Origin: DATJWY01 sp035500775
GTDB lineage: Bacteria; Pseudomonadota; Alphaproteobacteria; Acetobacterales; Acetobacteraceae
Assembly (NCBI GenBank): GCA_035500775.1
Contig: DATJWY010000065.1
Location: 1 to 48,307 of the forward strand
Length of the DNA: 48,307 nucleotides
Reading direction: 5' to 3'
Part shown: in pieces, positions 17,832 to 26,285 of the stretch
Layout of the letters: every line of letters starts with the position of its first letter
Position numbering within the stretch: position 1 is the first letter of the stretch
Position numbers and translations under genes: made by a program
Notes under the pieces: generated by a model
What the model saw: only the letters and a program-made list of their open reading frames with translations
The model's database searches: none
Told to the model about the DNA's origin: nothing

Positions 17832-17860
17832 TGTATAGAGGACCTGAACGGTACTGTCAA
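17832..17860 (-). promoter_or_regulatory. Sigma-70-like promoter for rpoH
   Basis: On the minus strand TTGACA (17855-17860) is followed after exactly 17 bases by TATACA (17832-17837). The -35 hexamer matches consensus and overlaps the rluD TGA stop; the -10 matches 4 of 6. It would leave a leader of roughly 180 bases before the rpoH ATG at 17641. Direct evidence is sequence match only. Confidence 0.6.
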
Positions 17861-18858
17861 GCTTTGACGTACCCGTCCTGGTTGCGGCCGCCGTCCAGCG
17901 CGGCGATCAGGTCCTGGAAGTCGGCCGGCAGCGGGGTTTCGAATTGGAGCGGCTGTCCCGTCGAGGGGTGGGAAAAACCAAGCCGCGCCGCGTGCAAGGC
18001 CTGGCGCGGGAAGTCCAGTAGCAGGGAGCGGAGCGGGGCCGGCAGGGTGCGGGCGGCGGCCGGTATGCGTCGGAGGTAGAGCGGGTCCCCCACCACCGGA
18101 TGCCCGCGGCTGGCGAGATGGACCCGGATCTGATGCGTCCGCCCGGTGGCCAGGCGGCATTCCACCAAAGAGACCGACAGCCCCCAGCTCCGCAGCACGC
18201 GATAGCGCGTGAGCGCCGGCTTGCCGTTGCGGGTGACGACCGCCATGCGTTTGCGGTCGCGCGGGTCGCGGCCGATATCGCCCTCGATCTCGCCCTGGGC
18301 CGGGGAGGGAACGCCCCAAACGAGGGCCAGATAGGCCCGGTCCAGCGTGCGGCTGGCGAAGGCGGCGGAGAGCGCCGCCAGCGTCGGCTCCGTCTTGGCC
18401 ACCACCATGACCCCGGACGTGTCCTTGTCCAGCCGGTGGACGATGCCGGGGCGCTTCTCGCCGCCAATGCCGGGCAGGCTGTCACCGCAATGGGCGAGCA
18501 GGGCGTTGACCAGCGTGCCTTCCTCATTCCCCGGCGCGGGGTGGACGACGAGGCCCGCCGGCTTGTCCAGCACGATCAGCTCCGCGTCCTCATAGAGGAT
18601 AGGGAAGGGAATCTGCTCCGGCTGCGGCCGTGCCGGGGCGGCGGGGGGCTGGGTCAGCGTGTAGGTGGCGCCAGCGCGCACCGGCTCGGCTGGCTCGTGC
18701 AGGGGGGCGCCGTCCCGCGTCACGCGGCCTTCCACGATCAGGGTCTTCACCCGGGAGCGCGAGAGCGTGCCGATCGAATCGGCCAGGAAGCGGTCAACGC
18801 GCTGGCCGGCGGTTTCCGGCGGGGCGATGAAGGTAAAGGCTGGATCGCGGTCGCTCAT
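17857..18858 (-). CDS. rluD: Ribosomal large-subunit pseudouridine synthase, RluD type
   Basis: RluA/RluD-family enzymes convert uridines in helix 69 of 23S rRNA to pseudouridine. The 333-aa protein has an N-terminal S4 RNA-binding domain (VDRFLADSIGTLSRSRVKTLI). The catalytic domain includes VLDKPAGLVVHP, the catalytic Asp in GIVHRLDKDTSGVMVVAK, and CRLATGRTHQIRVHLASRGHPVVGD. The start at 18858 (MSDRDPAF) is 37 bases from a divergent small membrane-protein gene. The pairing with rpoH downstream is a common alphaproteobacterial arrangement. Confidence 0.92.
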   Translation of the reverse strand: MSDRDPAFTFIAPPETAGQRVDRFLADSIGTLSRSRVKTLIVEGRVTRDGAPLHEPAEPVRAGATYTLTQPPAAPARPQPEQIPFPILYEDAELIVLDKPAGLVVHPAPGNEEGTLVNALLAHCGDSLPGIGGEKRPGIVHRLDKDTSGVMVVAKTEPTLAALSAAFASRTLDRAYLALVWGVPSPAQGEIEGDIGRDPRDRKRMAVVTRNGKPALTRYRVLRSWGLSVSLVECRLATGRTHQIRVHLASRGHPVVGDPLYLRRIPAAARTLPAPLRSLLLDFPRQALHAARLGFSHPSTGQPLQFETPLPADFQDLIAALDGGRNQDGYVKA

Positions 18859-18895
18859 GCGTTTAGGCGCATAGCGGATCATGGCTGGAGGGGAA

Positions 18896-19174
18896 ATGCG
18901 CGCGCTGAAAATCCTGGTGGTGGTGATGGGGGTGATGATCGTCGCCGGCATCATCGTGGTGGTGGTGACGATCGCCGGAAGGATGGGCGCCGGCGTGCGG
19001 CAGGGCGGGCCGGTGGACGTGGTGCTGCACGAGCCGGAGGGTGCGCGTATCGCCGGGATCGCCGCGCTGCGTGATGAACTGGCCGTGCAGGTGCAGGGCG
19101 GCGGGCCGGACCGGGTGGTGCTGGTCGATCCGCGCAGCGGGGCGGTGATCGGGCGGGTCGTGCTCGGGCGATAA
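18896..19174 (+). CDS. Small single-pass membrane protein (DUF6476-like)
   Basis: This 92-aa protein has one strongly hydrophobic N-terminal segment (ILVVVMGVMIVAGIIVVVVT) followed by a small soluble domain ending in VLVDPRSGAVIGRVVLG. The layout and its place divergent from rluD match what I recall of the DUF6476 family; no function is known. ATG at 18896 is chosen over one at 18881 because GGAGGGG lies just before it. Confidence 0.65.
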   Translation: MRALKILVVVMGVMIVAGIIVVVVTIAGRMGAGVRQGGPVDVVLHEPEGARIAGIAALRDELAVQVQGGGPDRVVLVDPRSGAVIGRVVLGR

Positions 19175-19283
19175 GGCCCCGCGCCAGATAAATGACTCGG
19201 CGGCGTAAAATGCATCTTGCGGTCGGGGGCGGTCTGAATTAGTTACCGCCTCCCGGCCAGATCGTGGCGGCGCTAGCCACCAT

Positions 19284-19359
19284 GTCCCGTTCGTCTAGAG
19301 GCCTAGGACACCGCCCTCTCACGGCGGTAACAGGGGTTCGAATCCCCTACGGGACGCCA
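19284..19359 (+). tRNA. tRNA-Glu (anticodon CTC)
   Basis: A full cloverleaf is visible. The acceptor arms are GTCCCGT and ACGGGAC, the D-arm has GTC/GAC, and the anticodon stem is CCGCC/GGCGG with a seven-base CTCTCAC loop giving anticodon CTC. The T-arm is AGGGG-TTCGAAT-CCCCT, the discriminator is G, and CCA is encoded. It reads GAG codons. Confidence 0.97.
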
Positions 19360-19496
19360 CGGCAGGCGCGCACGCCTCTTCGAATTTGCGCGATCCCCAC
19401 CTCGCCCGCACCTTCGTCGCGCGGATCGCCGAGGAAGCGGAACCGGCAGCAGCCCAGCGAGGTGTCCACCGAGCCGGGGCAAGACCAAGACCAGGC

Positions 19497-21881
19497 TCAC
19501 CTCGCACGCAGTTGTTTGGCAAGTTGGGCGATCTCAGGATCGTCCGGGGTCACTTCAGACAGGGTTTGGGCGAGCGCCGCGGCGCGTGCGCTGTCGCCGC
19601 TGTTCATGGCGTCCCGCAGCGCCAGCGTCAGCAGTTGAGGATTGGCGGGATGGCGTGCCAGCGCATCGCTCACGACACGCTGTGCCGCATCCGGCTGGCC
19701 CGTGGACTGCAAGGCGACCGCGTAGACATAGGCGTAGCGAGGCTCATCCGGGGCGAGTGCGGCCGCTTGACCGAGCTGTTCCACCGCTTGGGCGTACTCT
19801 TTCCGCCGGATCAGGGTGAGGCCAAGCGCATGGTGCGGTGCGGCGGCGTCCGGCGCCACCGAGATCGCCTGCCGCAGGACCTGCTCAGCCTCCGCCTCGC
19901 GGCCCTCGGTGCGGTACAGATCGGCGAGATCAACGCTCAGTGGGATCGCCTCGGGCTCAAGCTTCAATCCGGCACGAAATTCTTCTTCGGCGGCCACGGT
20001 TTCGCCTCGGCGGAGCAGAAACATGCCGAGATTGGCTCTTCCCTCAGGCCGGTCGGCACTCAGTCTCTGGGCGGCCTCGTATTCGGCGCTGGCGGCATCC
20101 AGTCGGGCCCGGTCGGCGTGGGATAATGCGTCTGGCCGCTGGTCGGCCAACAATTCGGCGGCCTCCATCCGCACAGCCGCGACGGGATCTGACAGCAAGG
20201 CGTTAGCGCGCTGCCAGCGTATATCCGCTGGCGCACCGCGCTCCCCGCGCAGCGCGGCGATGCGTACCAGAGGGTCCGGGTCTGTCAGCGCCTTGGTTGT
20301 TGCCTCATCCGTCGCGACCGACGGAAATCGCTGCATCTCATTTATCACCGTTGCGCGTGCCACGGCCGGTACCGCGGCATCATCCGCCAGCGAGAGTAAC
20401 ATGGCGCGGGAAGCGGGGTCTCCGGCGCGTGCGCGGTGTAGGGCCTCGGTCCAGACCTGGTGGCCCTTACGCTCGGGCCCGTGCCAGCGTTCAATCGCGT
20501 CCGCGGCCCAGGCCGCCGGTTTGTCGCGATGGCAGGCAGAGCACGCGTTCGGCGTGCCGAACCGCGCGGAAAGGTCCGGGCGCGGGATCCGGAATGAATG
20601 GTCGTGCCGAGCGTCAATAACCATGTAGGTTCGCACAGGCATGTGGCAGGAGATGCAATCGGGCATCTTGGGCCCCAGTGCGTGGCCGGTATGCGCAAGC
20701 GTCGCGAAGCGCGCGCTTTGGTGGCATTGCGAACATATCCCGGCACCCGCCGCCTTGAGGGCGCCGGAATGGGGATTGTGGCAGTCGGTGCAAACCACAC
20801 CGCGTGCGTACATCAGGCTCTGCTTGAACGCGTGGTCGTTGAAAACTTCATCCTTCATCTGCCCGTCATCCTCGAACAGCCCTGCATCGAGAAACGTCGG
20901 CAGATGCGTGTCGGTGAGCGGTTGGCCGGGTTGCCAGTTCTCCGCAATCTCGGTGCGCCGCGAATGGCAGTGCGCGCAAAGTTCGACCTCGTCGCCTGGC
21001 GGACGAGAGACGCCATGGGCCGGACTTCCGGTTGCGGGGTTCACAGTCCAATCGGGGGGCGGCCGCTTGGCTGCTTTCGCCGCAAACCCCATGCCGGCGA
21101 GGGTGAGATCGCGTCCCTCCTTCACCCAGGCGACATGAGCGGCACCCGCGCCATGGCAGCTCTCGCAGCCGATGCTCACTTCGGAAAATACCGTGTGATA
21201 GCTGTTGCTGGCTGCGTCATAGGATTTCCGTAGCGCCGTGGAATGGCACTCGGCGCATGCGTAATTCCAGTTCTGCATGGAGCGCGTCCAGTGCAGCGGA
21301 TCGGAGGCCGGCATTGGTTGGTCCTGGTAGAGGTGGAACCAGCGCTGGCCGCCTGCCGTTTTCGGCCGCATGTCCCACGCCCAGGGCAGCGCCTGTAGCC
21401 GCCCATCGGGGAACGTCACGAGATATTGCTGGAGCGGCGCCACACCGAACGTGTGGCTTATTTCAAAGGTCGCTGGTTTCCCGTCATGTCCCTCGGTTTC
21501 GACCATGAAGCGGCGGCCCTCGCGGAAAAAGCGGCCGGTCGAGCCCTTGTACTCGATCCGCACATTGCCGAAATTGCCGCGCACGGTATCCGGCGTGGCT
21601 GCTTGCATGGCCTGGGCATGATGGGAGCCGCTCCACGCCTTCGCCTCTTTCGTGTGGCAGCCGGAACAGGCGGCCGAGCCGACATAGCCCGGCGGGCTGT
21701 CATTGGTGAGTGCGCCAATACCGCCGGGGCCGAGGGAGGACCGCTCGGCCTCGCCGCGGAGCACGCCCGCGGCGAGCACGCCCAGCGTGGCGGCGGCGAC
21801 GACCGCGAGAGCCATGGACCAGCGCGCACAGCGTGTGCTTTTACGCATCGGGATGGTGGCCTGGCGTTTTCGGATAGACAT
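19497..21881 (-). CDS. Octaheme cytochrome c with C-terminal TPR domain
   Basis: This 794-aa periplasmic or membrane-tethered cytochrome has a basic N-terminus and hydrophobic segment (residues about 22-40) acting as signal or anchor. Eight CxxCH heme-binding motifs lie at about residues 72, 209, 239, 302, 364, 383, 409 and 447. A HEAT-like stretch follows, then TPR-like helices from about 600 to the end. The heme region resembles the cytochrome c554/NrfA-related multiheme group. Electron transfer is certain in principle, the substrate is not. GGGAG lies 4-5 bases before the ATG. An ion-channel-like gene ends 104 bases upstream on the same strand. Confidence 0.85.
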   Translation of the reverse strand: MSIRKRQATIPMRKSTRCARWSMALAVVAAATLGVLAAGVLRGEAERSSLGPGGIGALTNDSPPGYVGSAACSGCHTKEAKAWSGSHHAQAMQAATPDTVRGNFGNVRIEYKGSTGRFFREGRRFMVETEGHDGKPATFEISHTFGVAPLQQYLVTFPDGRLQALPWAWDMRPKTAGGQRWFHLYQDQPMPASDPLHWTRSMQNWNYACAECHSTALRKSYDAASNSYHTVFSEVSIGCESCHGAGAAHVAWVKEGRDLTLAGMGFAAKAAKRPPPDWTVNPATGSPAHGVSRPPGDEVELCAHCHSRRTEIAENWQPGQPLTDTHLPTFLDAGLFEDDGQMKDEVFNDHAFKQSLMYARGVVCTDCHNPHSGALKAAGAGICSQCHQSARFATLAHTGHALGPKMPDCISCHMPVRTYMVIDARHDHSFRIPRPDLSARFGTPNACSACHRDKPAAWAADAIERWHGPERKGHQVWTEALHRARAGDPASRAMLLSLADDAAVPAVARATVINEMQRFPSVATDEATTKALTDPDPLVRIAALRGERGAPADIRWQRANALLSDPVAAVRMEAAELLADQRPDALSHADRARLDAASAEYEAAQRLSADRPEGRANLGMFLLRRGETVAAEEEFRAGLKLEPEAIPLSVDLADLYRTEGREAEAEQVLRQAISVAPDAAAPHHALGLTLIRRKEYAQAVEQLGQAAALAPDEPRYAYVYAVALQSTGQPDAAQRVVSDALARHPANPQLLTLALRDAMNSGDSARAAALAQTLSEVTPDDPEIAQLAKQLRAR

Positions 21882-21985
21882 TCAGCTCCCGTCGCGCGGG
21901 GGCGCGCACGCGGGTGAACGGGGGCCTGAGGCAAAACCCGCGGGCCTGCGTTGCGGTAATCAAGGCAGATTCCAGGCGATTACTC

Positions 21986-22489
21986 CTAATCGCGATGGAT
22001 CGTTGTATTTGAAGGGCGCGACTTTTCAGGCCCGGACATGAGGAGCTCGATCTCCTGGATCACGGTGAAGACGAACGCGGTGCTGATGCCGAACAGCAGC
22101 ATGCCATCGGCGGCTTCCAGCGCGCCCATCATCCGCCAATGCGCGCCCAGCTCCAAGCCAGACTCGCCGCGCGTGGTGATGGAGTCGACGGAATACAGCA
22201 TGGCATCCTTAACCGAGCCGAGCGCGCCTAGCCACAGATAGGCGGCCGCCCAGAGGGTGGACTCGATGCCGTGCAACATGGCCAGCAACAGTCCGAACAC
22301 GCCGACAAGCGCGACCGGAAGCGCGATAGGGTGGCGGGACGCAGGCCTCTGAAGCCCGCGTTTGCCGGCGCCGTGCAACCATCGCGCCAAAAGCACGACA
22401 CCTAGAGCATGCCCGCCGATGGTCACGGCGATCAGCATCAGCCCCCAGGCCCAACTGGCTCCCCATGCGGGGGTGATTGCGGGCGGCAC
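21986..22489 (-). CDS. Ion-channel-like inner-membrane protein
   Basis: This 167-aa hydrophobic protein has about three to four membrane segments. DAMLYSVDSITTRGESGLEL followed by a segment ending LFGISTAFVFTVIQEIELL resembles the pore-loop plus last helix of two-helix ion channels. The filter reads TTRGESG rather than TVGYG, so potassium selectivity is not supported. Proteins of this type are usually labelled two-pore or ion-channel family. The start is a GTG at 22489 with no strong ribosome-binding site, so the N-terminus is tentative. It may be co-transcribed with the octaheme cytochrome. Confidence 0.6.
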   Translation of the reverse strand: MPPAITPAWGASWAWGLMLIAVTIGGHALGVVLLARWLHGAGKRGLQRPASRHPIALPVALVGVFGLLLAMLHGIESTLWAAAYLWLGALGSVKDAMLYSVDSITTRGESGLELGAHWRMMGALEAADGMLLFGISTAFVFTVIQEIELLMSGPEKSRPSNTTIHRD

Positions 22490-23044
22490 GGAGCGGCCTC
22501 AGAGTGACGGCATCTTGAGCTGCCCCGGCGCTGCCAAACAGGTTGAGACGGTTCCGGCCGCGAGTAAATTCAAGCCTTGCATCGGATTTCTCCCCTGGAT
22601 TCTGTGGCGCCAATTCGGAGCGAGAACTTTTCTACTACACGAGCCGCCTGCGTAGGTGGCCGAAAAAATTCGGTGTTGTAACACAACATGAAAGGCGCCT
22701 TGATTTGGTTGAAAACGTGGCGTGATTGCAAACGATTTTAGAAATATAGGGGAAGCCCTTGCTTCAAGATCGCTTGAACAAAAATTTGCTTTATCGTTCC
22801 GCGTTGAGTGTGTCGGCCCTGGAGCGTCGGCATCTTACCTCGCACCGCTTGTGAGGTTCAGGCGATGTCATGTGAATGCAGGGGGATACTCACTAAGACT
22901 GCATCTTAAGCGAGTAAAAGTGATTATTTTCCGGCTTCTCTGTGTGGCTTTGTGATTCGGTGACACGTGAGATTGCGTTGGCCAATTGGGGCGGCATGCT
23001 TTCAGGCGAACGCCCGTTTACCGGGAGCAAGGGGGCAGGGAACC
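22490..23044. other. Gene-free AT-richer intergenic stretch
   Basis: Between divergent genes this 555-base segment shows no convincing reading frame on either strand. It is visibly richer in A/T than its neighbours, especially 22660-22800 and 22900-22970, and presumably holds the promoters of both flanking genes. I recognise no specific site in it. Confidence 0.5.
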
Positions 23045-23809
23045 ATGGGGCGCAAGGCACTGTTGGCTACATCGATCATCTGTCTGCCAGCAACGGCATT
23101 GGCTCAGTCAGTCGCCGATCCCTATGTCAGCCTTGGTGCGGGCCCGAATTATCTAGAGCCGGAGCAGTTGAAAGAGATCAGCGTTGGTATCGGTCTCATT
23201 GGTAATATATCGGGGAATCTTGTCGACAAGAATGTGAATTTCGGAAGCGGGCTGGCGACGATTGGCGGCGTCGGCTGGAGCTTTGGGAGCGGCGTCCGCG
23301 TCGATCTGGAAGGTGAGCACCGAGGTAACCACCAAAACCAGAACGGCAAGAGCCTAAATCTTAATGTCGTCACCCGCGTTAAGAGTGGCGCTGAGCAAAA
23401 ATCCGGCGTCATGGTCGACTCTTTCCATGATTTCACCGACACTGTTGCTCCTGGTGTTACCTCATATATCGAGGCGGGCACGGGCTGGCAGCACATCTTT
23501 GGTGACACCACCGAGATCCCGGGTGCCTTCCCGGCAGGGCCGTTCGCCAGTTCGCTCTTCAAATATGACTTAAACGGTGGTGCAAGCGCTTTTGTCTACC
23601 AGGGGATCATTGGCGTAGCGTACGCTCTTGCCTCGGTTGATCCGGGCCTGTTGCTTACTGTCGGATGCCGGTTCTTCGGCGCGGATGGAAACAGAAGCCA
23701 TAAGGGTGACTTATCTTCCGCGGATCGCGTGGCCAACGCGAATCTCTCGTTCGAACCGGAGGCAAACCACGCCATCGTTCTTGGTGTCCGCTACGTAATT
23801 GGTGAATAG
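23045..23809 (+). CDS. Outer-membrane beta-barrel protein
   Basis: This 254-aa exported protein has signal peptide MGRKALLATSIICLPATALA followed by Gln-Ser. The mature part alternates short amphipathic strands with Gly/Asn-rich turns (VSLGAGPNYL, GVGWSFGSGVRVDLEGEHR, AIVLGVRYVI), as in OmpA- or Omp25-like barrels. It contains only one Cys and no recognisable peptidoglycan-binding domain. The start at 23045 has a GGGGGCAGGG purine stretch just upstream; an in-frame start at 22967 would bury the signal peptide. A specific function cannot be given. Confidence 0.75.
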   Translation: MGRKALLATSIICLPATALAQSVADPYVSLGAGPNYLEPEQLKEISVGIGLIGNISGNLVDKNVNFGSGLATIGGVGWSFGSGVRVDLEGEHRGNHQNQNGKSLNLNVVTRVKSGAEQKSGVMVDSFHDFTDTVAPGVTSYIEAGTGWQHIFGDTTEIPGAFPAGPFASSLFKYDLNGGASAFVYQGIIGVAYALASVDPGLLLTVGCRFFGADGNRSHKGDLSSADRVANANLSFEPEANHAIVLGVRYVIGE

Positions 23810-23833
23810 CGGCCGCCATCACCGGTGCCATTT

Positions 23834-23850
23834 GCGCAGGAATCCTGCGC
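23834..23850 (+). terminator. Hairpin after the outer-membrane barrel gene
   Basis: GCGCAGGA (23834-23841) and TCCTGCGC (23843-23850) are exact complements around one base, followed by a T-rich run (CTATTTAATGTTTT). It begins 25 bases after the stop codon and is a good rho-independent terminator candidate. Confidence 0.65.
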
Positions 23851-24042
23851 CTATTTAATGTTTTGACGGAGATTGGGCTGATCTAACGGCGCGGGCCAAA
23901 CGGATTGTCACCGAAGTGGCCCGGGCCAGCACTCATGTGTAAATGACGATCATTGTGATGAACATATCTCTCTCCCGGTCTCTATGCGGTCGGGCGGCTG
24001 ACTGTGGAGCGCTAAGTTCTTTGCGCAGAGGCGAGGAGCAGC
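23851..24042. other. Unassigned stretch between terminator and pseudogene
   Basis: No gene is recognisable here. It may contain further, more degraded sequence of the channel-like pseudogene that follows, but no conserved segment can be read. Confidence 0.35.
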
Positions 24043-24330
24043 AACACCATGCAGGACTCGAATGCCTGAGGCGGAGAGGCGCGCCACATCGATTTCACGA
24101 TCATGCCATTCGCAAACTATATCGTCGGAAATGAGTTGCCTGTTGACGGCATGCCGCTCATTGCAGCGAACTGACTTGCCATTGGCGATAAGGCCCGGAC
24201 CTCGCCAACCGGCGCGCATGTTGACTGCATAGTGAAGATCGGCGGCAAACTGCCCGTGAGCGTCCGCGTCAACTTCTATGAAAATGCGCTGTGGACGGCA
24301 TTTCGATCTGTCTTGCAATTACTGACGTAG
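24043..24330 (+). pseudogene. Decayed C-terminus of an outer-membrane channel-like protein
   Basis: One plus-strand frame, interrupted by TGA at 24067 and 24172, reads like the end of the beta-barrel transporter family often labelled neuromedin-U-like or Phenol_MetA_deg-like. DFTIMPFANYIVGNELPVDG corresponds to its PFxNYN...GW region. AAN-stop sits where TANW is usual (TGA for TGG). VKIGGKLPVSVRVNFYENAL matches the VxKIGKLPVNxSLxxYYN region, and FRSVLQLL matches the last strand. The frame closes with TAG at 24328. The 5' part is missing or unrecognisable. Such genes often lie next to sulfatases, as here. The family match is from memory. Confidence 0.5.
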
Positions 24331-24485
24331 ATCGCGGTAATTTTCGGATTTTATCCTGATGCAAATGCTCGGTGTCGCGTAGAGGCTGGACGTTCTCAGG
24401 GCAAGGCGGAGCAGGCTTATAGGTGCTCCGGGGACCGCTAGAACGCGGTGAAACAGAACCCGATTGACACAATAGAGAGGCTTGC

Positions 24486-26132
24486 ATGACGTTCAGATCG
24501 CAACTGTTCACGGCCGCGGCGGGGCTTGGCTTCGCTTTCGCGGCGACAGGAACGCCGGCGCATGCGCAGGAGGAGGCTCAGAAGCCAAATATCCTTGTCA
24601 TCATGGGCGACGATATCGGCTGGTTCAACGTCGGGGCCTATAACCAGGGAATCATGTATTCGACGACGCCAAACCTGGACCAGATGGCGAGCGAAGGCAT
24701 GCGCTTCACCGACTATTACGCTGAGCCGAGTTGTACCGCCGGCCGTGCCAATTTCATCACCGGGGAACTGCCGATCCGCACCGGTTTGACCACGGTTGGC
24801 CAGGCCGGTGCCACGGTCGGCTTGCCCGATCAGGCGCCCACGATCGCGACGGCGCTAAAGGCGATGGGTTATGAAACTGGTCAGTTCGGCAAGAACCATC
24901 TGGGCGACCTCAACCGTTACCTGCCGACCGTGCATGGGTTCGACGAATTCTTCGGCTACCTCTATCATCTCGACGCGATGGAGGACCCGTTTTGGCACTC
25001 CTATCCGCCGGCGTTGATTTCGAAGGTCGGACCGCGCAACCTGATCCATAGCTTCGCGGCCGAGACCGACGATCCGACGGTGGATCCCCGCTGGGGTAAG
25101 GTCGGCAAGCAGAAGATCGAGGATGAGGGGCCACTGCCGCCGCACCCTATGTCCGGCATCAAGTACAACATGGAGACGATTGACGAGGATATTCTCAATT
25201 ACTCGGTCAAATTTATCGACAAGGCCGAGAGTGACCACAAACCTTTCTTTCTATGGGTGAATCCCACCCGCGCGCACGTCATATCGCACTTGTCGCCGAA
25301 GTACCAGGCAAAGCTCAACCCCGAGAACGGATGGTATCTGGAAGAGGGGGTAATGTCTCAATTGGACGATGTTGTCGGCGGCCTGTTGAAGAAGTTGAAG
25401 GATAGTGGGCTCGACCAGAATACGATCGTCGTGTTCACCACCGATAACGGCGCCGAGAACTTCACCTGGCCCGATGGCGGCAATACGCCGTTCGCCGCCG
25501 GCAAGGGAACGATCATGGAAGGTGGCATGCGGGTGCCGATGATCATCAAGTGGCCGGGCCACGTGCCAGCCGGAACGGTGCAGAACGGCATTATGTCAGG
25601 TCTGGATTTTTTCCCGACCTTCCTCGCCGTAGCGGGCAATCCGGATATCAAGGAGGAGTTGCTGAAGGGCAAGGAACTTGGCGGCACGACATACAAGGTT
25701 CACCTGGATGGCTACAACCAGTTGCCCATGCTGAGCGGCAAGGGGCCTTCCAACCGGCATGAGGTGTTCTACTTCGCCGAGGGAACCCTGGGCGCGGTTC
25801 GTATCGATGACTGGAAATTCCGGTTGATCGATCAGCCAGAGGGATGGCTTGGTGGAACGGTCAAGGTCGATATGCCGATTCTCAGCAATCTCCGCCTTGA
25901 TCCGTTCGAGCGGATGCAGTTTTTGAGGGGAAACACGGGCTCGTTTGAATACCTCGGTGATTTCTTCATCCACGAGTTCTGGCGCTTCGTCTTCCTGCAA
26001 CAGATGGTTGGGCAGTACGCCCAGACCTTCCTCGATTACCCGCCGATGCAGCGGGGAGCGAGCTTCAATCTTGCAGCGGTCAAGGCCGAAATCGAGGCGC
26101 GGATCGCCGCGATGAAAGGCAAGACGGAATAG
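24486..26132 (+). CDS. Secreted arylsulfatase
   Basis: This type I sulfatase of 548 aa hydrolyses sulfate esters in the periplasm. Its signal peptide ends near THAPAHA-type residues (GTPAHA|QEE). Metal ligands are in VIMGDDIGW and FTTDNGAENF. The nucleophile motif is PSCTAGRANFITGELPIRTG: Cys to be converted to formylglycine, with Arg four residues later, in the C-x-A-x-R variant. Lys/His of FGKNHLGD and EGGMRVPMIIKWPG complete the fold. A formylglycine-generating enzyme is not in this window. AGAGG lies shortly before the ATG. The sulfate ester used is unknown; a decayed outer-membrane channel gene lies just upstream. Confidence 0.9.
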   Translation: MTFRSQLFTAAAGLGFAFAATGTPAHAQEEAQKPNILVIMGDDIGWFNVGAYNQGIMYSTTPNLDQMASEGMRFTDYYAEPSCTAGRANFITGELPIRTGLTTVGQAGATVGLPDQAPTIATALKAMGYETGQFGKNHLGDLNRYLPTVHGFDEFFGYLYHLDAMEDPFWHSYPPALISKVGPRNLIHSFAAETDDPTVDPRWGKVGKQKIEDEGPLPPHPMSGIKYNMETIDEDILNYSVKFIDKAESDHKPFFLWVNPTRAHVISHLSPKYQAKLNPENGWYLEEGVMSQLDDVVGGLLKKLKDSGLDQNTIVVFTTDNGAENFTWPDGGNTPFAAGKGTIMEGGMRVPMIIKWPGHVPAGTVQNGIMSGLDFFPTFLAVAGNPDIKEELLKGKELGGTTYKVHLDGYNQLPMLSGKGPSNRHEVFYFAEGTLGAVRIDDWKFRLIDQPEGWLGGTVKVDMPILSNLRLDPFERMQFLRGNTGSFEYLGDFFIHEFWRFVFLQQMVGQYAQTFLDYPPMQRGASFNLAAVKAEIEARIAAMKGKTE

Positions 26133-26154
26133 CAGGCGGGACATCGGCCTGAAC

Positions 26155-26185
26155 CCACCCGCCCGGGCGCAACTCGGGCGGGTGG
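26155..26185 (+). terminator. Strong hairpin after the sulfatase gene
   Basis: CCACCCGCCCG (26155-26165) and CGGGCGGGTGG (26175-26185) pair perfectly over 11 bp with a 9-base loop, followed by GCTCGGGTTTG. It lies between convergent genes and may serve both. Confidence 0.65.
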
Positions 26186-26285
26186 CTCGGGTTTGATGGC
26201 ATACCAATCGAGGTGTTCCCGGATAGCCCCTCCGAGGCATTGGACCTCGCCCGACGCCGAGTGTTTTGGAATCCAGGGATACGGG

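Noticed and set aside
19284..19359. tRNA-Glu as an integration site for a genomic island
   Set aside because: No integrase gene and no repeated tRNA 3' end was found elsewhere in the window, so only the position is suggestive.
21986..22489. Classical potassium channel
   Set aside because: The pore loop lacks a TVGYG-type filter; only an ion-channel-like fold can be suggested.
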